Assembly (NCBI GenBank): GCA_964017125.1
Contig: OZ024908.1
Coordinates: 65,945,993 to 66,009,992 of the forward strand
Reading direction: 5' to 3'
Length of the DNA stretch: 64,000 bases
Source: Flabesymbios commensalis
Lineage: Eukaryota; Annelida; Polychaeta; Terebellida; Flabelligeridae
Below are positions 11,045-22,395 of the stretch, one piece after another. The notes below the pieces were generated by a model that searched no databases, was not told the DNA's origin, and worked only from the letters and a program-made list of their open reading frames with translations. Numbering within the stretch: position 1 is the first letter of the stretch; each line of letters opens with the position of its first letter. A program made the translations under genes and the position numbers.

Positions 11045-11360
11045 TCATGAAATGAAATGAATCGGGCTTTAGGCCACCTTTGTGCACATATAGGCTAAAC
11101 TGGGCCAGGAGAACCTCCTGAGGATGGTGAGATGATTGAGATGACACTGCCCTCCAGACACAGGATTCGAAATTCGAGCCCTGGCGGTCTGAGGCCGAGC
11201 ACGCTACCTCTCGGTCACGGAGGCTCCCCACAATACTGACTTTCACACGTGGATGGGGAAGAAACATTTTTTGTTTCTTTCAAACCACCGAGACCGGGAA
11301 CCGAACCCCGAACTCTGGCGTGAAAGGCAGCGGTGCTAACCACTACCCTAGGGCCCCCGC
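11045..11360 (-). mobile_element. tRNA-derived SINE, double-headed
   Basis: On the minus strand it begins GCGGGGGCCCTAGGGTAGTG, has TAGTGGTTAGC (A-box-like) and GGGTTCGGTTCCCGG (B-box-like), then a second tRNA-like unit with GACCGAGAGGTAGCGTGC and GGGCTCGAATTTCGAATCC. It ends in a (CATTT) tail. The exact target duplication CCAGAAATTGT lies at 11034-11044 and 11361-11371. Copies B (16794-16804) and C have the empty site. A near-identical copy is at 51685-51999. Box assignment is by eye. An RNA polymerase III origin follows from the tRNA resemblance. Confidence 0.9.
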
Positions 11361-11659
11361 CCAGAAATTGTCCAACCACAGACACAGACTATTGGTTTGT
11401 GGTTCCATGCAGCTAGACAAGCTGTAATTTTCCTGTCTGCGTTGCGTTCATATCCTGTAGAGGCACTGCACATACAATAGAATCCAAGCAGCACATCAAC
11501 ACTTACAGTCAGTTGTCTTCATGTAGAGCATGCATGTATTTTCGCTTTTCACCGCAAGAGGAAATTGGTGTTTGCGTTTCCCTGAACCACATCGTTATTT
11601 GTTTCTGGCTCCTCGGCATCTACCCAGCAACGTACGTCTCACTGTGGGTCCCGTGTCCA

Positions 11660-11795
11660 TGGGTCACCCGACACCCGTGTGTCATCGTATATCATCCGTG
11701 TGTCTTCCGTGTGTCATCCGTGTGTCATCCGTATATCCCACGATCGCTACACGTAGCGATCGTGGGATATACGGATGACACACGGACATAATGCA
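11660..11795. repeat. GTGTCATCCG minisatellite ending in a palindrome
   Basis: Short repeats of about 11 bp (GTGTGTCATCC with variants) lead into a palindrome of about 50 bp centred on CGATCGCTACACGTAGCGATCG-like sequence near 11742-11763. Copy B has lost part of the centre; copy C (about 22020-22085) has a slightly altered one. Confidence 0.75.
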
Positions 11796-11892
11796 AAATA
11801 GCTATTGTGTTTAATTTTGAAGTAACTGTTCACATATTTCATATACGGATGGGACACGCATACGGACGGCATACGTAGACATGACTACTTAT

Positions 11893-12068
11893 GTTGCGTC
11901 CCAATTTGTAAAAACGTTCCAATTTGTACCAAATTATTACAAATTGGAACGCATATGTAATGCAATTACGTCCCAATTTGTAATAAATTAATCAGTTGCA
12001 GTTCAAATGCGTTCCAATTTGTAATAATTTATTACAAATTGTAACGTTATTACAAATTGGGACGCAAC
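11893..12068. mobile_element. 176-bp inverted-repeat MITE, copy A
   Basis: GTTGCGTCCCAATTTGTAA and its complement end the element, with further inverted ATTACAAATTGG blocks inside. Sister copies at 17284-17459 and 22196-22371 occupy the same place in the duplicated segments. The flanks fit a TA target but are not decisive. Confidence 0.75.
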
Positions 12069-12079
12069 ATACGTAGCAT

Positions 12080-13755
12080 TGTTGCGTAAAACTTTTTATC
12101 TGTTTAGTTTTAATGTTTTCTAGATGTATTTTGGTATTTTTAAGTGTTTTTTGCCGCATAAATACCAGTTACTTATTCAGACGCGAATAAGGAATAAGTA
12201 GCAGTTATTTATTCCTTTTTCAAAACCGAATAAGTAACAAGACTTGTACTACTCTTTCTGCGATCCGATTTGTGTTTTACTCTTTTATCTCCTAAAATGA
12301 CAAGTATATTAACGCATTTTGCCGACTTTTAGGGTATTCTAGATGTGTTTTCGTATTTTAAAGTTGTTTTCACCGTATAAGTACCAGTTACTTATTCAAA
12401 CGCGAATAAGGAATAAGTAACCAGTTACTTATTCCTTATTCAAAACCGAATAAGTAACAAGACTTATACAACTTTTTTGTGGGATCGGATTGGTGTTTTA
12501 CTCATTTATCTCGCCAAATTACAAGTATATGAACGTCTTTTAATGTTTTCTAGCTTCATTTTGGTATTTTTAAGTGTTTTTACCGTATACGTGCCAGTTA
12601 CTTATTCAGACGCGAATAAGGAATAAGTAACCAGTTACTTATTCCTTATTCAGAACGGAATAAGTAACAAGACTTGTACTACTCTTTCTGCGATCCGATG
12701 GGTGTTTTACTCTTTTATCTTCTAAAATGACAAGTATATGAACGTATTTTACCGACTTTTAAGGTATTCTAGATGTGTTTCCGTATTTTAAAGTTGTTTT
12801 CGGCGTATAAGTACCAGTTACTTCTTCAAACGCGAATAAGGAATAAGGAATAAGGAATAAGTAACCAGTTACTTATTCCTTATTCAAAAACGAATAAGTA
12901 ACAAGACTTATACAGCTTTATGAGCGATCAGATTGGTGTTTTACTCATTTATCTCGCCAAATTACAAGTATAAGACGTCTTTTGTCTAGTTTTAATGTTT
13001 TCTAGATGTATTTTGGTATTTTTAAGTGTTTTTACCGCATATAGTACCAGTTACTTATTCAGACGCGAATAAGGAATAAGTAACAGTTACTTATTCCTTA
13101 TTCAGAACCGAATAAGCAACAAGACTTGTACTACTCTTCAAGCGATCCGATTGGTGTTTTACTCTTTTATCTCCTAAAATGACAAGTATATGAACGTATT
13201 TTACCGACTTTCAGGGTATTCTAGATGTATTTTCGTATTTTAAAGTTGTTTTCACCTTATAAGTACCAGTTGCTTATTCAAACGCGAATAAGGAATAAGT
13301 AACAGTTACTTATTCCTTATTCAAAGCCGAATAAGTAACAAGACCTGTACTATTATTTGATCAATCAGATTGGTGTTTTATTCATTTATTTCCTCATATT
13401 ACAAGTTTATAAACGTCTTTTGTCGCGTCTTAGGGTATTCTAGATATGTTTTCGTATTTTAAAGTTATTTTCACCGTATAAGAACCAGTTACTTATTCAA
13501 ACGCGAAAAAGGAATAAGTATCCAGTTACTTATTCCCTATTCAAAACCGAATAAGTAACAAGACTTGCACTAGTCTTTCTGCGATCAGATTGGTGTTTTA
13601 CTCTTTTTATCTCCTACAATTACAAGCGTATAAACGTCTTTTGTGTAGTTTTAGGATATTTTAGATGTGTTTTCGTATTTTAAAGTGGTTTTCACCGTAT
13701 TAGTACCAGTTACCTATTCAAACCAGTTACTTATTCCTTATTCAAATCTGAACAC
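12080..13755 (+). repeat. satellite array, about 8 units of roughly 220 bp (copy A)
   Basis: Each unit has an ACCAGTTACTTATTC / GAATAAGGAATAAGTAAC inverted pair, then CGAATAAGTAACAAGACTTG, GATTGGTGTTTTACTC, and TAGGGTATTCTAGATGTG(T)TTTCG. Unit starts fall near 12165, 12390, 12592, 12810, 13045, 13265, 13487 and 13706. Two unit subtypes (TTTTGGTATTTTTAAGTG versus TTTTCGTATTTTAAAG) alternate at first and then give way to one type. Confidence 0.85.
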
Positions 13756-13901
13756 GTGAATACTTTTAAAGCTCTTTGTGCATGTCAATATTGCCAGGTT
13801 GGTGATTTAACTCCTTTTTTTACGCAGAGAACTAGTAGTATATCAGCATATTTTGTTGAGCGTGAGCATACATTTTCTTCTTTTATTTTTGTTTTGTTTC
13901 A

Positions 13902-14832
13902 TAGTCAGGGCCCATTTTCGAAATTTCTGACTTGGTAAGGCATTTTTTAGTAGAATTTGGCATGCATTTGTTCTTACACAATTTGGGAACGCTGATTCCA
14001 AATCTGCCCCATGCCAAGCTATATTTTGTGTTTTTCCTACTCAAAAATTCAAAAACAAGATGGCCGCCAAAATTAGTGAAAATGTCACAACTTTACAGCA
14101 GGGCTTGGATTACAATGAACATAAAAACATAAGTTCGGTGTATTAAAACCCACCTGAGCAACATACTTAAAGTCCCCTAAATTTCACCTTGTGCGTTTGC
14201 CGCTAGAGGACAAAATCCAAAATGGCCGCCACTGCAAGGCAATGTACTATAACTTTGCTTCCAAATAACGTATAGATGTGTTTTTGGTGTCTACATATAG
14301 GTTTCTCACCCCCGGGAAATCAATTAAGAGTCGTGATAACATCTATTATCAATATTTCACAAAGTTATGGAGGAAAAAACAAATGTTGCGCCAGGAAAAT
14401 GACACATCGTAGGCCAGTGTAATAACAATGATTTATTTATTAAAGTCATTATTTCACATCTAGAAGCCGAGGGAAACAAACTAATATCCGGCATGTTGTA
14501 AAAATGTTTAGACTATTGACAATTTTTTTTTATGATTGTTGATCACTGTCCGGCACTAGATAACCTGTCGCTCACCATATATCCGTACTAGGCCTATTAG
14601 TATGTGGCCTATGTGATATCCACCTGCATCGTGTTTTTACAGTACCGCAAGGAAGAAAGCAATAATTTAAATGTGCGTTGGCCAAAGGGAAAAACAAAAA
14701 ATAGAGCTTGGCATGGGGCAGATTTGGAATCAGCATATCCGAATTGTATAAAAACAACTGCATGACAAATTCTACTAAGAAATGCCTTACAAACTTTAAG
14801 AATGCCTCTTTTTGAAAAATGGGCCCTGACTA
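13902..14832. mobile_element. 931-bp inverted-repeat DNA element
   Basis: Terminal inverted repeats of about 145 bp begin TAGTCAGGGCCCATTTT and include GATTCCAAATCTGCCCCATG. The 3-bp duplication TCA flanks it (13899-13901, 14833-14835). Copy B has the uninterrupted site at about 19310-19325 with TTA there. The interior is non-coding and holds AAGATGGCCGCC-like motifs. The same end octamer TAGTCAGG occurs on 52735-54300. Confidence 0.88.
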
Positions 14833-14835
14833 TCA

Positions 14836-15055
14836 GTGTTACTTATCCATATTCGAATAAGCAATACGTTACCAGTTAGTTATTCCTTATTCGTTCCAAT
14901 AAAGAATTAGTTTGTGATACTTATTCCTTATTCGGTCCAATAAGGAATAAGTAGCTGATACTTATTCCTTATTCGTGCGAATAAGGAATAAGTAGCTGTT
15001 ACTTATTCCTTACTCGCTCGAATACGGAATAAGTAACTGTTAGCATAATAATCTC
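14836..15055. repeat. cluster of GAATAAGGAATAAGTA inverted repeats
   Basis: Alternating GAATAAGGAATAAGTAGCTG and its complement CTGATACTTATTCCTTATTC give several overlapping near-perfect palindromes. The core is the same as in the satellite units next door. The array and this cluster may share an origin. Confidence 0.75.
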
Positions 15056-15724
15056 GTAGTCAACAGGTTAGCTTAGGTATTCAAATATAACGGAAAGTGC
15101 GAGCTAAAACATGATTATGTCGATTTCGCCTTGAAAAAAACCAAAGGGTCACCATGGTTTATACAAAAATATTTCGGCGTCGTGAGGGTTAGTTTCCAAA
15201 TCAAGTCTAATTCAGTCAAGTTATCATTATTGTTCACAGATAGACGATCCGGTAAACATAACACATGGTATAGCTTTTATGCAATGTTGGGCTAACGTCG
15301 AAGACCTTTGGCCGACGTTTTATTTATACTGGGTACGACACGTGGGTACTATTTTTTATACAAACAGCAAACATGATTTATACATCCTAATCCAATGTTG
15401 TATGTTGGGCACACCTATCGTTTCGATAAGCGTGCAGCTCGGCTGTGCTTTTTTGAACGTCGCGATGCGCATATCCCAATGGTCGCTTTTTTATGCCAGA
15501 TGACATGAGTCACGTGATAAGCACTGATGAATGGATCAATTTACAATTTCATTTCCTGGTGCTGGGTTCGTGGCTGACAAAACACGTCTGATTGTTTTTT
15601 TGGAAGCAGGCGGTAAACAGGAAATGGATGCAGCGTCATATGATTATATGATTGGGAAAAATAACACTACTTGCGTGCATGCATGCGCAACAGTAGGATT
15701 TATGATTTCACCATCTACATTTCT

Positions 15725-15962
15725 TAACCCTTCAACCGCCGGTGCCGAATAAATTCGTTTTTTTTTACTACTACATTCAGTACTACTGTTTAAGCATGGT
15801 AAAGATAAAATGTGACAAAAATTAGTAATATTTGAAAAGAGTGACCCTCATTTTGTGAAAAATGAATAATTTACACTCACTTAAACTTGTGGATCGCGTC
15901 AGCGAGACACAACTTCAAGTGGGTGAAAATTTCAATTGAATAATTTGGCGGTTAAAGAGTTA
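15725..15962 (-). mobile_element. M1 MITE in duplication copy B
   Basis: TAACCCTTCAACCGCC to GGCGGTTAAAGAGTTA. Same site as 9964-10209. Confidence 0.85.
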
Positions 15963-16043
15963 AAGCTACCTGAATAAAAAAACATGCTAACATTACCTCT
16001 ACAATGACCAATACTCTTCTCGTATTGACCACTGTTAACCTGC

Positions 16044-16292
16044 TAACGATCAAAGCGCTGAAATACTTTCTACAAACCATTGAGACCCAAGGGATTTTTT
16101 TCAATTTAAAATCCTCATAAATGTCCTGTTAGCTATGTACCTCTGCTTCATTTGAATACCTATGTTATTGTTATACGGCCATTATAAATAGTTTACTCTT
16201 TCGTTGCGGGGATCGACCTTAGACGTCAGAATCTCACGCCTATACAGACGTCATGCTGACGTCTAAAGTCGATACCGGCGCTGTAATGGTTA
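16044..16292 (+). mobile_element. M3 MITE in duplication copy B
   Basis: Counterpart of 10291-10538 with few differences. The right palindrome keeps GACCTTAGACGTCAGAATC. Confidence 0.75.
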
Positions 16293-17283
16293 ACGCGATG
16301 TACTAATTAAGATGATTAATGCCGTCCCTTTCAGCATTCCGTGCTAAGTGATCTTTATTCTTGACAATATCTTGTTGTTTTGTAAATTGGTGTTTAATTA
16401 TTGATTATAATTCGTACTTAATTATTCACAAACCGTGTTATATGGATACGTTTTTTCTATTTGCTGATGTTTTTTTCAAAAAGTTCACAAACTTTTACTG
16501 GTTTATCGGTACACACTCCATTTTCGTAGATTGTAAAATGTCAATCAAATATAATAAGTTAGTATGCTACTTGGAAATGTGTCGCATGAAACTAATAGCC
16601 TACCTTTTAGGCATATTTAAATATTTTTAAAACAAGGAGAACATTATGTGATGACCAAGGCTGTGGCAATGACAAGATAGAGCACCCTCGCTCACTATAT
16701 GGGCTATACCTACTTATGCTGCCTGACATGCCATGTGCCAATGACAATGATTGTATACAATGGGACAAACAATAATAGAATTACCAGAAATTGTCCAACC
16801 ACAGAAAAAAACTATTGGTTTGTGAGACAAGCTGTAATTTTCCTGTCTGCGTTGCGTTCATATCCTGTGGAAGCACTGCACATAAAATAGAATCCCTGCA
16901 ATACATCAACACTTACAGTCAGATGTCTTCATGTAGAACATGCATGTATTCTCGCTTTTCACCGCAAGAGGAAATTGGTGTTTGCGTTTCCCTGAACCAC
17001 ATCGTTATTTGTTTCTGGCTCCTCGGCATCTACCCAGCAACGTACGTCTCACTGTGGGTCCCGTGTCCGTGGGTCACCCGACACCCGTGTGTCATCGTAT
17101 GTCATCCGTGTGTCATCCGTGTGTCATCCGTATATCCAACGATCGCTACATCGTGGGACATACGGATGACTCACGGACATACTGCAAAATAGCTATTGTG
17201 TTTTATTTTGAAGTAACTGTTCACATATTTCATATACGGATCGGACACGCATACGGACGGCATACGTAGACATGGATACTTAT

Positions 17284-17459
17284 GTTGCGTCCTAATTTGT
17301 AATAACGTTCCAATTTGTAACAAATTATTACAAATTGGAACGCATATGTAATGCAATTGCGTCCCAATTTGTAATAAATTATTTAGTTGCAGTTCAAATG
17401 CTTTCCAATTTGTAATAATTTATTACAAATTGTAACGTTATTACAAATTGGGACGCAAC
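17284..17459. mobile_element. 176-bp inverted-repeat MITE, copy B
   Basis: GTTGCGTCCTAATTTGTAA start and TTACAAATTGGGACGCAAC end. Same length and place as 11893-12068. Confidence 0.75.
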
Positions 17460-17479
17460 ATACGTAGCACTGTTGCGTA

Positions 17480-19190
17480 AAACTTTGTATCTGTTTAGTT
17501 TTAATGTTTTCCAGATGTATTTTGGTATTTTTAAGTGTTTTTTGCCGCATAAATACCAGTTACTTATTCAGACGCGAATAAGGAATAAGTAACAGTTATT
17601 TATTCCTTTTTCAAACCGAATAAGTAACAAGACTTGTACTAATCTTTCTGCGATCTCATTGGTGTTTCACTCTTTTATCTCCTAAAATGACAAGTATTTG
17701 AACGTCTTTTATCGAGTTTTAGGGTATTCTAGATGTGTTCTCGTATTTAAAAATTGTTTTTACCGTATAAGTACCAGTTACATTTTCAAACGCGAAAAAG
17801 GAATAAGTAACCAGGTACTTATTCCATATTCAAAACCGAATAAGTAACAAGACTTGTACAACTTTTTGAGCGATCAGATTGGTGTTTTACTCAATTATCT
17901 CGCCAAATTACAAGTACATGTATAAGAACGTCTTTTGTCTAGTTTTAATGTTTTCTAGATGTATTTTGGTATTTTTAAGTGTTTTTTACCGTATAAGTGC
18001 CAGTTACTTATTCAGACGCGAATAAGGAATAAGTAACAGTTACGTATTCCTTATTCAGAACCGAATAAGTAACAAGACTTGTACTACTCTTTATGCGATC
18101 CGATAGGTGTTTTACTCTTTTATTTCATAAAATTACAAGTATATGAGCGTATTTTACCGACTTTTAAGGTATTATAGATGTATTTCCGTATTTCAAAGTT
18201 GTTTTCGGCATATAAGTACCAGTTACTTATTCAAACGCGAATAAGGAATAAGGAATAAGTAACCAGTTACTTATTCCTTATTCAAAAACGAATAAGTAAC
18301 AAGACTTATACAACTTTTTGAGCGATCAGATTGGTATTTTACCCATTTATCTCGCCAAATTACAAATATAAGAACGTCTTTTGTCTAGTTTTAATGTTTT
18401 CTAGAAGTATTTTGGCATTTTTAAGTGTTTTTTACCGCATATAGTACCAGTTACTTATTCAGACGCGAATAAGGAATAAGTAACAGTTACTTATTCCTTA
18501 TTCAGAACCGAATAAGTAACAAGACTTATACTACTCTCTCTGCGATCCGATAGGTGTTTTACTCTTTTATCTCCTAAAATGACAAGTATATGAACGTATT
18601 TTACCGACTTTTAGGGTATTCTAGATGTATTTTCGTATTTTAAAGTTGTTTTCACCGTATAAGTACTAGTTACCTATTCAAACGCGAAAAAGGAATAAGT
18701 AACAGTTACTTATTCCTTATTCAAAGCCGAATAAGTAACAAGACTTGTACTATTATTTAATCAATCAGATTGGTGTTTTATTCATTTATCTCCTCAAATT
18801 ACAAGTTTATTAACGTCTTTTGTCGCGTCTTAGGGTATTCTAGATGTGTTTTCGTATTTTAAAGTTGTTTTCACCGTATAAGAACCAGTTACTTATTCAA
18901 ACGCGAATAAGGAATAAGTAACCAGTTACTTATTCCTTATTCAAAACCGAATAAGTAACAAGATTTGCACTTCTCTTTTTGCGATCAGATTGGTGTTTTA
19001 CTCTTTTATCTCCTACAATTACAAGCGTATAAACGTCTTTTGTGTAGTTTTAGGGTATTTTAGATGTGTTTTCGTATTTTAAAGTGGTTTTCACCGTATT
19101 AGTACCAGTTACTTATTCAAACGCGAATAAGGAATAAGTAACCAGTTACTTATTCCTTATTCAAATCTGAACACGTAAATACTTTTAAAG
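17480..19190 (+). repeat. satellite array, about 8 units of roughly 220 bp (copy B)
   Basis: Same unit and same number as the array in copy A, with unit starts near 17550, 17770, 17998, 18215, 18447, 18663, 18885 and 19103. Corresponding units match each other better than neighbours within an array, so the array existed before the segment was doubled. Confidence 0.85.
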
Positions 19191-19327
19191 CTCTTTGTGC
19201 ATGTCAATATTGCCAGGTTGGTGATTTAACTCTTTTTTTACGCAGAGAACTAGTAGTATATCAGCATATTTTGTTGAGCGTGAGCATACATTTTCTTCTT
19301 TTATTTTTGTTTTGTTTTAGTGTTACT

Positions 19328-19735
19328 TATCCATATTCGAATAAGCAATACGTTACCAGTTAGTTATTCCTTATCCGTTCCAATAAAGAATTAGTTTGTG
19401 ATACTTATTCCTTATTCGGTCCAATAAGCCTTATTCGGTCCAATAAGGAATAAGTAGCTGATACTTATTCCTTATTCGTGCGAATAAGGAATAAGTAACT
19501 GTTACTTATTCCTTATTGAATAAGGAATAAGGAATAAGTAACTAACTTTAATTAACCCGTTTGTGACGAGAATTAGTTTGTGATACTTATTCCTTATTCG
19601 GTCCAATAAGGAATAAGTAGCTGATACTTATTCCTTATTCGTGCGAATAAGGAATAAGTAACCGTTACTTATTCCTTATTGAATATGGAATAAGGAATAA
19701 GTAGCTAACTTTAATTACCCGTTTGTGACGAGCCC
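19328..19735. repeat. inverted-repeat cluster with a further tandem doubling
   Basis: The GAATAAGGAATAAGTA palindromes recur. A block starting AATTAGTTTGTGATACTTAT occurs at about 19388 and again at about 19571, each ending ACCCGTTTGTGACGAG. This marks an extra local duplication at the end of copy B. Confidence 0.75.
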
Positions 19736-20371
19736 CGGAGATCTCCGCGATTTGGGGGGATATTCAGATCTGTACGAGCCTCGAGATCTCCTGGTCTGAT
19801 TGCATGAGATAACTATGACATCATAAAATATTCTCGTTTTAGAAACAGCGCAGTAGCATAATAAGTCAAGTCAAGTCAAGTCAGTCAAGTTATCATTATT
19901 GTTTACAGATAGACGATCCAGTGAGCACAACACATGTAATAACTTTTATACAATGTTGGACCAACGTCGAAGACATTTTTGGCCGACGTTTTATTTATAC
20001 TGGGGACGACACGTGGGTACTTTTTTATACAAACAGCAAACATGATTTATACATCCTAATCCAATGTTGTATGTTGGGCACGCTTATCGTTTCGATAAGC
20101 GTGCGGCTTGGCTGTGCTTTTTTAAACGTCGCGATGCGCATATCCCAATGGTCGCTTTTTTATGCCAGATGACATGAGTCACGTAATGTAGCAATTTACA
20201 ATTTCATTTCTCGGTGCTGGATTGGTGGCTGATAAAACACGTCCGATTGTTTTTTTGGAAGCAGGCAGTCAACCGGAAATGGATGCAGCGTCATATGATT
20301 GGGGAAAATAATACTACGTGCGTGCATACATGCACAACAGTAGGATTTATGATTTCACCATCTACATTTCT

Positions 20372-20616
20372 TAACCCTTTAACCGCCGGTGCCGAATAAA
20401 TTCGTTTTTTTTTATTTTTCACTACCACATTCAGTACTACAGTTTAAGCATGTTAACTATAAAATGTGACAAAAATTAGTAATATTTGAAAAGAGTGACC
20501 CTCATTTTGTGAAAACTGAATACTTTACACTCACTTGAAGTTGTGGATCGCGTCAGCAAGACACAACTTCAAGTGGGTGAAAATTTCAATTGAATAATTT
20601 GGCGGTTAAAGGGTTA
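20372..20616 (-). mobile_element. M1 MITE in duplication copy C
   Basis: TTAACCCTTTAACCGCCGG to GGCGGTTAAAGGGTTAA, with TTAA visible on both sides. Same site as in copies A and B. Confidence 0.85.
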
Positions 20617-20698
20617 AAGTTACCTGAATAAAAAAACATGGTAACATTACCTCTACAATGACCCATACTCTTCTCGTATTGACCACTGTTAACCTGTT

Positions 20699-20946
20699 AA
20701 CGATCAAAGCGCTGAAATACTTTCTACAAACCATTGAGACCCAAGGGATTTTTTTTAATTTAAAATCATCATAAATGTCCAGTTAGCTATGTATCTCTGC
20801 TTCATTTGAATACCTATGCTATTGGTGTACGGCCATTATAAATAGTTTACTCTTTCGTTGTGGGGATCGACCTTAGACGTCAGAATCTCACGCCTATACA
20901 GACATCATTCTGACGTCTAAAGTCGATACCGGCGCTGTAAAGGTTA
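20699..20946 (+). mobile_element. M3 MITE in duplication copy C
   Basis: Same site as 10291-10538. Its right-hand TTAA was the target of the M2 element that follows. Confidence 0.75.
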
Positions 20947-21193
20947 ACCCTTTCAAGGCTGACTTTACATTGTCATCTTCACCCACTACAAGCCGCAAAT
21001 TGCTGTCGCAATTCTCGACTTGTAGTGGATGAAGATGATTTGAAGTGGGTGATAAATTAAAGAAAATCGCCATGTATTGGTAAACCAGTTTCGCGGAAAT
21101 TTTCGTTCTAAAACCCCTGGTTGTAGGAAAATTAAGTCTGTTTTCAGGGATGTAAAATGATGCTTTGATGCATCATGAGGGCTTAAATGGATA
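20945..21193 (+). mobile_element. M2 MITE inserted at TTAA
   Basis: Begins TTAACCCTTTCAAGGCTGA and ends GGCTTAAATGGATAA. The internal palindrome (about 20968-21040) has CTTCACCCACTACAAG and its mate around AATTGCTGTCGCAATT. Copies A and B read GGTTAACGCGATG at this point without it, so the target is TTAA (right copy now ATAA) and the element proper starts CCCTTTC. Confidence 0.88.
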
Positions 21194-22195
21194 ACGAGAT
21201 GTAAAGATTAATATGATTATTGCCGTCCCTTTCAGCATTCCGTGCTAAGTGATCTTTATTCTTGCCAATATCTTGTTGATTTGTGAATTGGTGTTTATTT
21301 ATTGATTCGTACTTATTTTTTTATCATTATTCACAAACCGTGTAATATGCATACGTTTTTCTATTTGCTGATGTTTTTCAAAATGTTCACAAACTTCTAC
21401 CGATTTATCGGTACACAATTTATTTTCGTAGATTGTCAAATGTCAATCACCAATTAATTGAAAGAATATGTTAGTATGCTACTTGGAAATGTGTCGCATG
21501 AAACTTATACCCATTAGGCATATTTAAATATTTTTAAACTAAGGAGAAGATCATGTGATGACGGGGCTGTGGCAATGACAAATAGAGCACCCTCGCTCAC
21601 TATATATACCTACTTATCCTGCTGCCTGACATGCCATGTAGCAATGACAATGATTGTATACAATGGGACAAACAATCATAGAATTACCAGAAATTGTCCA
21701 ACCACAGAAAAAGACTATTGGTTTGTGGTTCCATGCAGTTAGACAAGCTGTAATTTTCCTGTCTGCGTTGCGTTCATATACTGTAGAAGCACTGCACATA
21801 AAATATAGTCCCTGTAGTACATCAACACTTACAGTCAGATTTCTTCTGTAGAACATCCATGTATTCTCGCTTTTCACCGCAAGAGGAAATTGGTGTTTGC
21901 GTTTCCCTGAACCACATCGTTATTTGTTTCTGGCTCCTCGGCATCTACCCAGCAACGTACGTCTCACTGTGGGTCTAGTGTCCGTGGGTCACCCGACACC
22001 CGTGTGTCATCGTATGTCATCCGTGTGTCATCCGTATGTCCAACGATCGCTACACGTAACGATCGTGGGATATACGGATGACTCACGGACATACTGCAAA
22101 ATAGTTACTGTGTTTTATTTTGAAGTAACTGTTCACTTATTTCATATACGAATCGGACACGCATACGGACGGCATACGTAGACATGGATACGTAT

Positions 22196-22371
22196 GTTGC
22201 GTCCCAATTTGTAATAACGTTCCAATTTGTAATAAATTATTACAAATTGGAACGCATATCTAATGCAATTGCGTCCCAATTTGTAATAAATTGTTCAGTT
22301 GCAGTGCAAATGCTTTCCAATTTGTAATAATTTATTACAAATTGGAACGTTATTACAAATTGGCACCTAAC
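22196..22371. mobile_element. 176-bp inverted-repeat MITE, copy C
   Basis: GTTGCGTCCCAATTTGTAA start; the right end has drifted (TTGGCACCTAAC). Confidence 0.7.
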
Positions 22372-22395
22372 ATACGTAGCATTGTTGCGTAAAAC

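Larger units (their letters stand above)
9313..15055 (+). repeat. tandem segmental duplication, copy A
   Basis: Starts inside an M3 element at CTTAGGTATTCAAATATAAC and aligns base for base for long stretches with 15072-19560. It contains, in order, M3 remainder, a unique block with P109 core, M1, M3, a unique block, a GTGTCATCCG minisatellite with palindrome, a 176-bp inverted-repeat element, eight satellite units and a terminal inverted-repeat cluster. It differs from copy B mainly by a 316-bp SINE and a 931-bp DNA element, each with target duplication. Removing them leaves about 4.5 kb, the size of copy B. No credible gene inside. Confidence 0.85.
15072..19560 (+). repeat. tandem segmental duplication, copy B
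   Basis: Begins at the same base of the M3 remnant as copy A and repeats its order of elements, with an estimated identity in the high nineties by eye. It lacks the SINE and the 931-bp element. The two copies abut with about 20 bp between them, as expected of a tandem duplication. Confidence 0.85.
19861..22395 (+). repeat. segmental duplication, partial older copy C
   Basis: Starts in a TCAAG-repeat run at TCAGTCAAGTTATCATTATTG and follows copies A and B through P109 core, M1, M3, the unique block, minisatellite palindrome and 176-bp element, then stops before the satellite. It is more diverged and carries an M2 element that A and B lack. Confidence 0.8.

Noticed and set aside
11294-11358. 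Functional tRNA gene
   Set aside because: The tRNA-like units lie inside a repeated SINE with target duplications and their stems are imperfect.
11513-11791. 92-codon frame, with counterparts near 16791 and 21897
   Set aside because: The end is translated minisatellite (GTGTCATCCG) and the frame differs between copies through small changes; not a conserved gene.
12080-13755. Regular repeats that could suggest a CRISPR array
   Set aside because: Units are about 220 bp without variable spacers, in an animal genome; this is a satellite.
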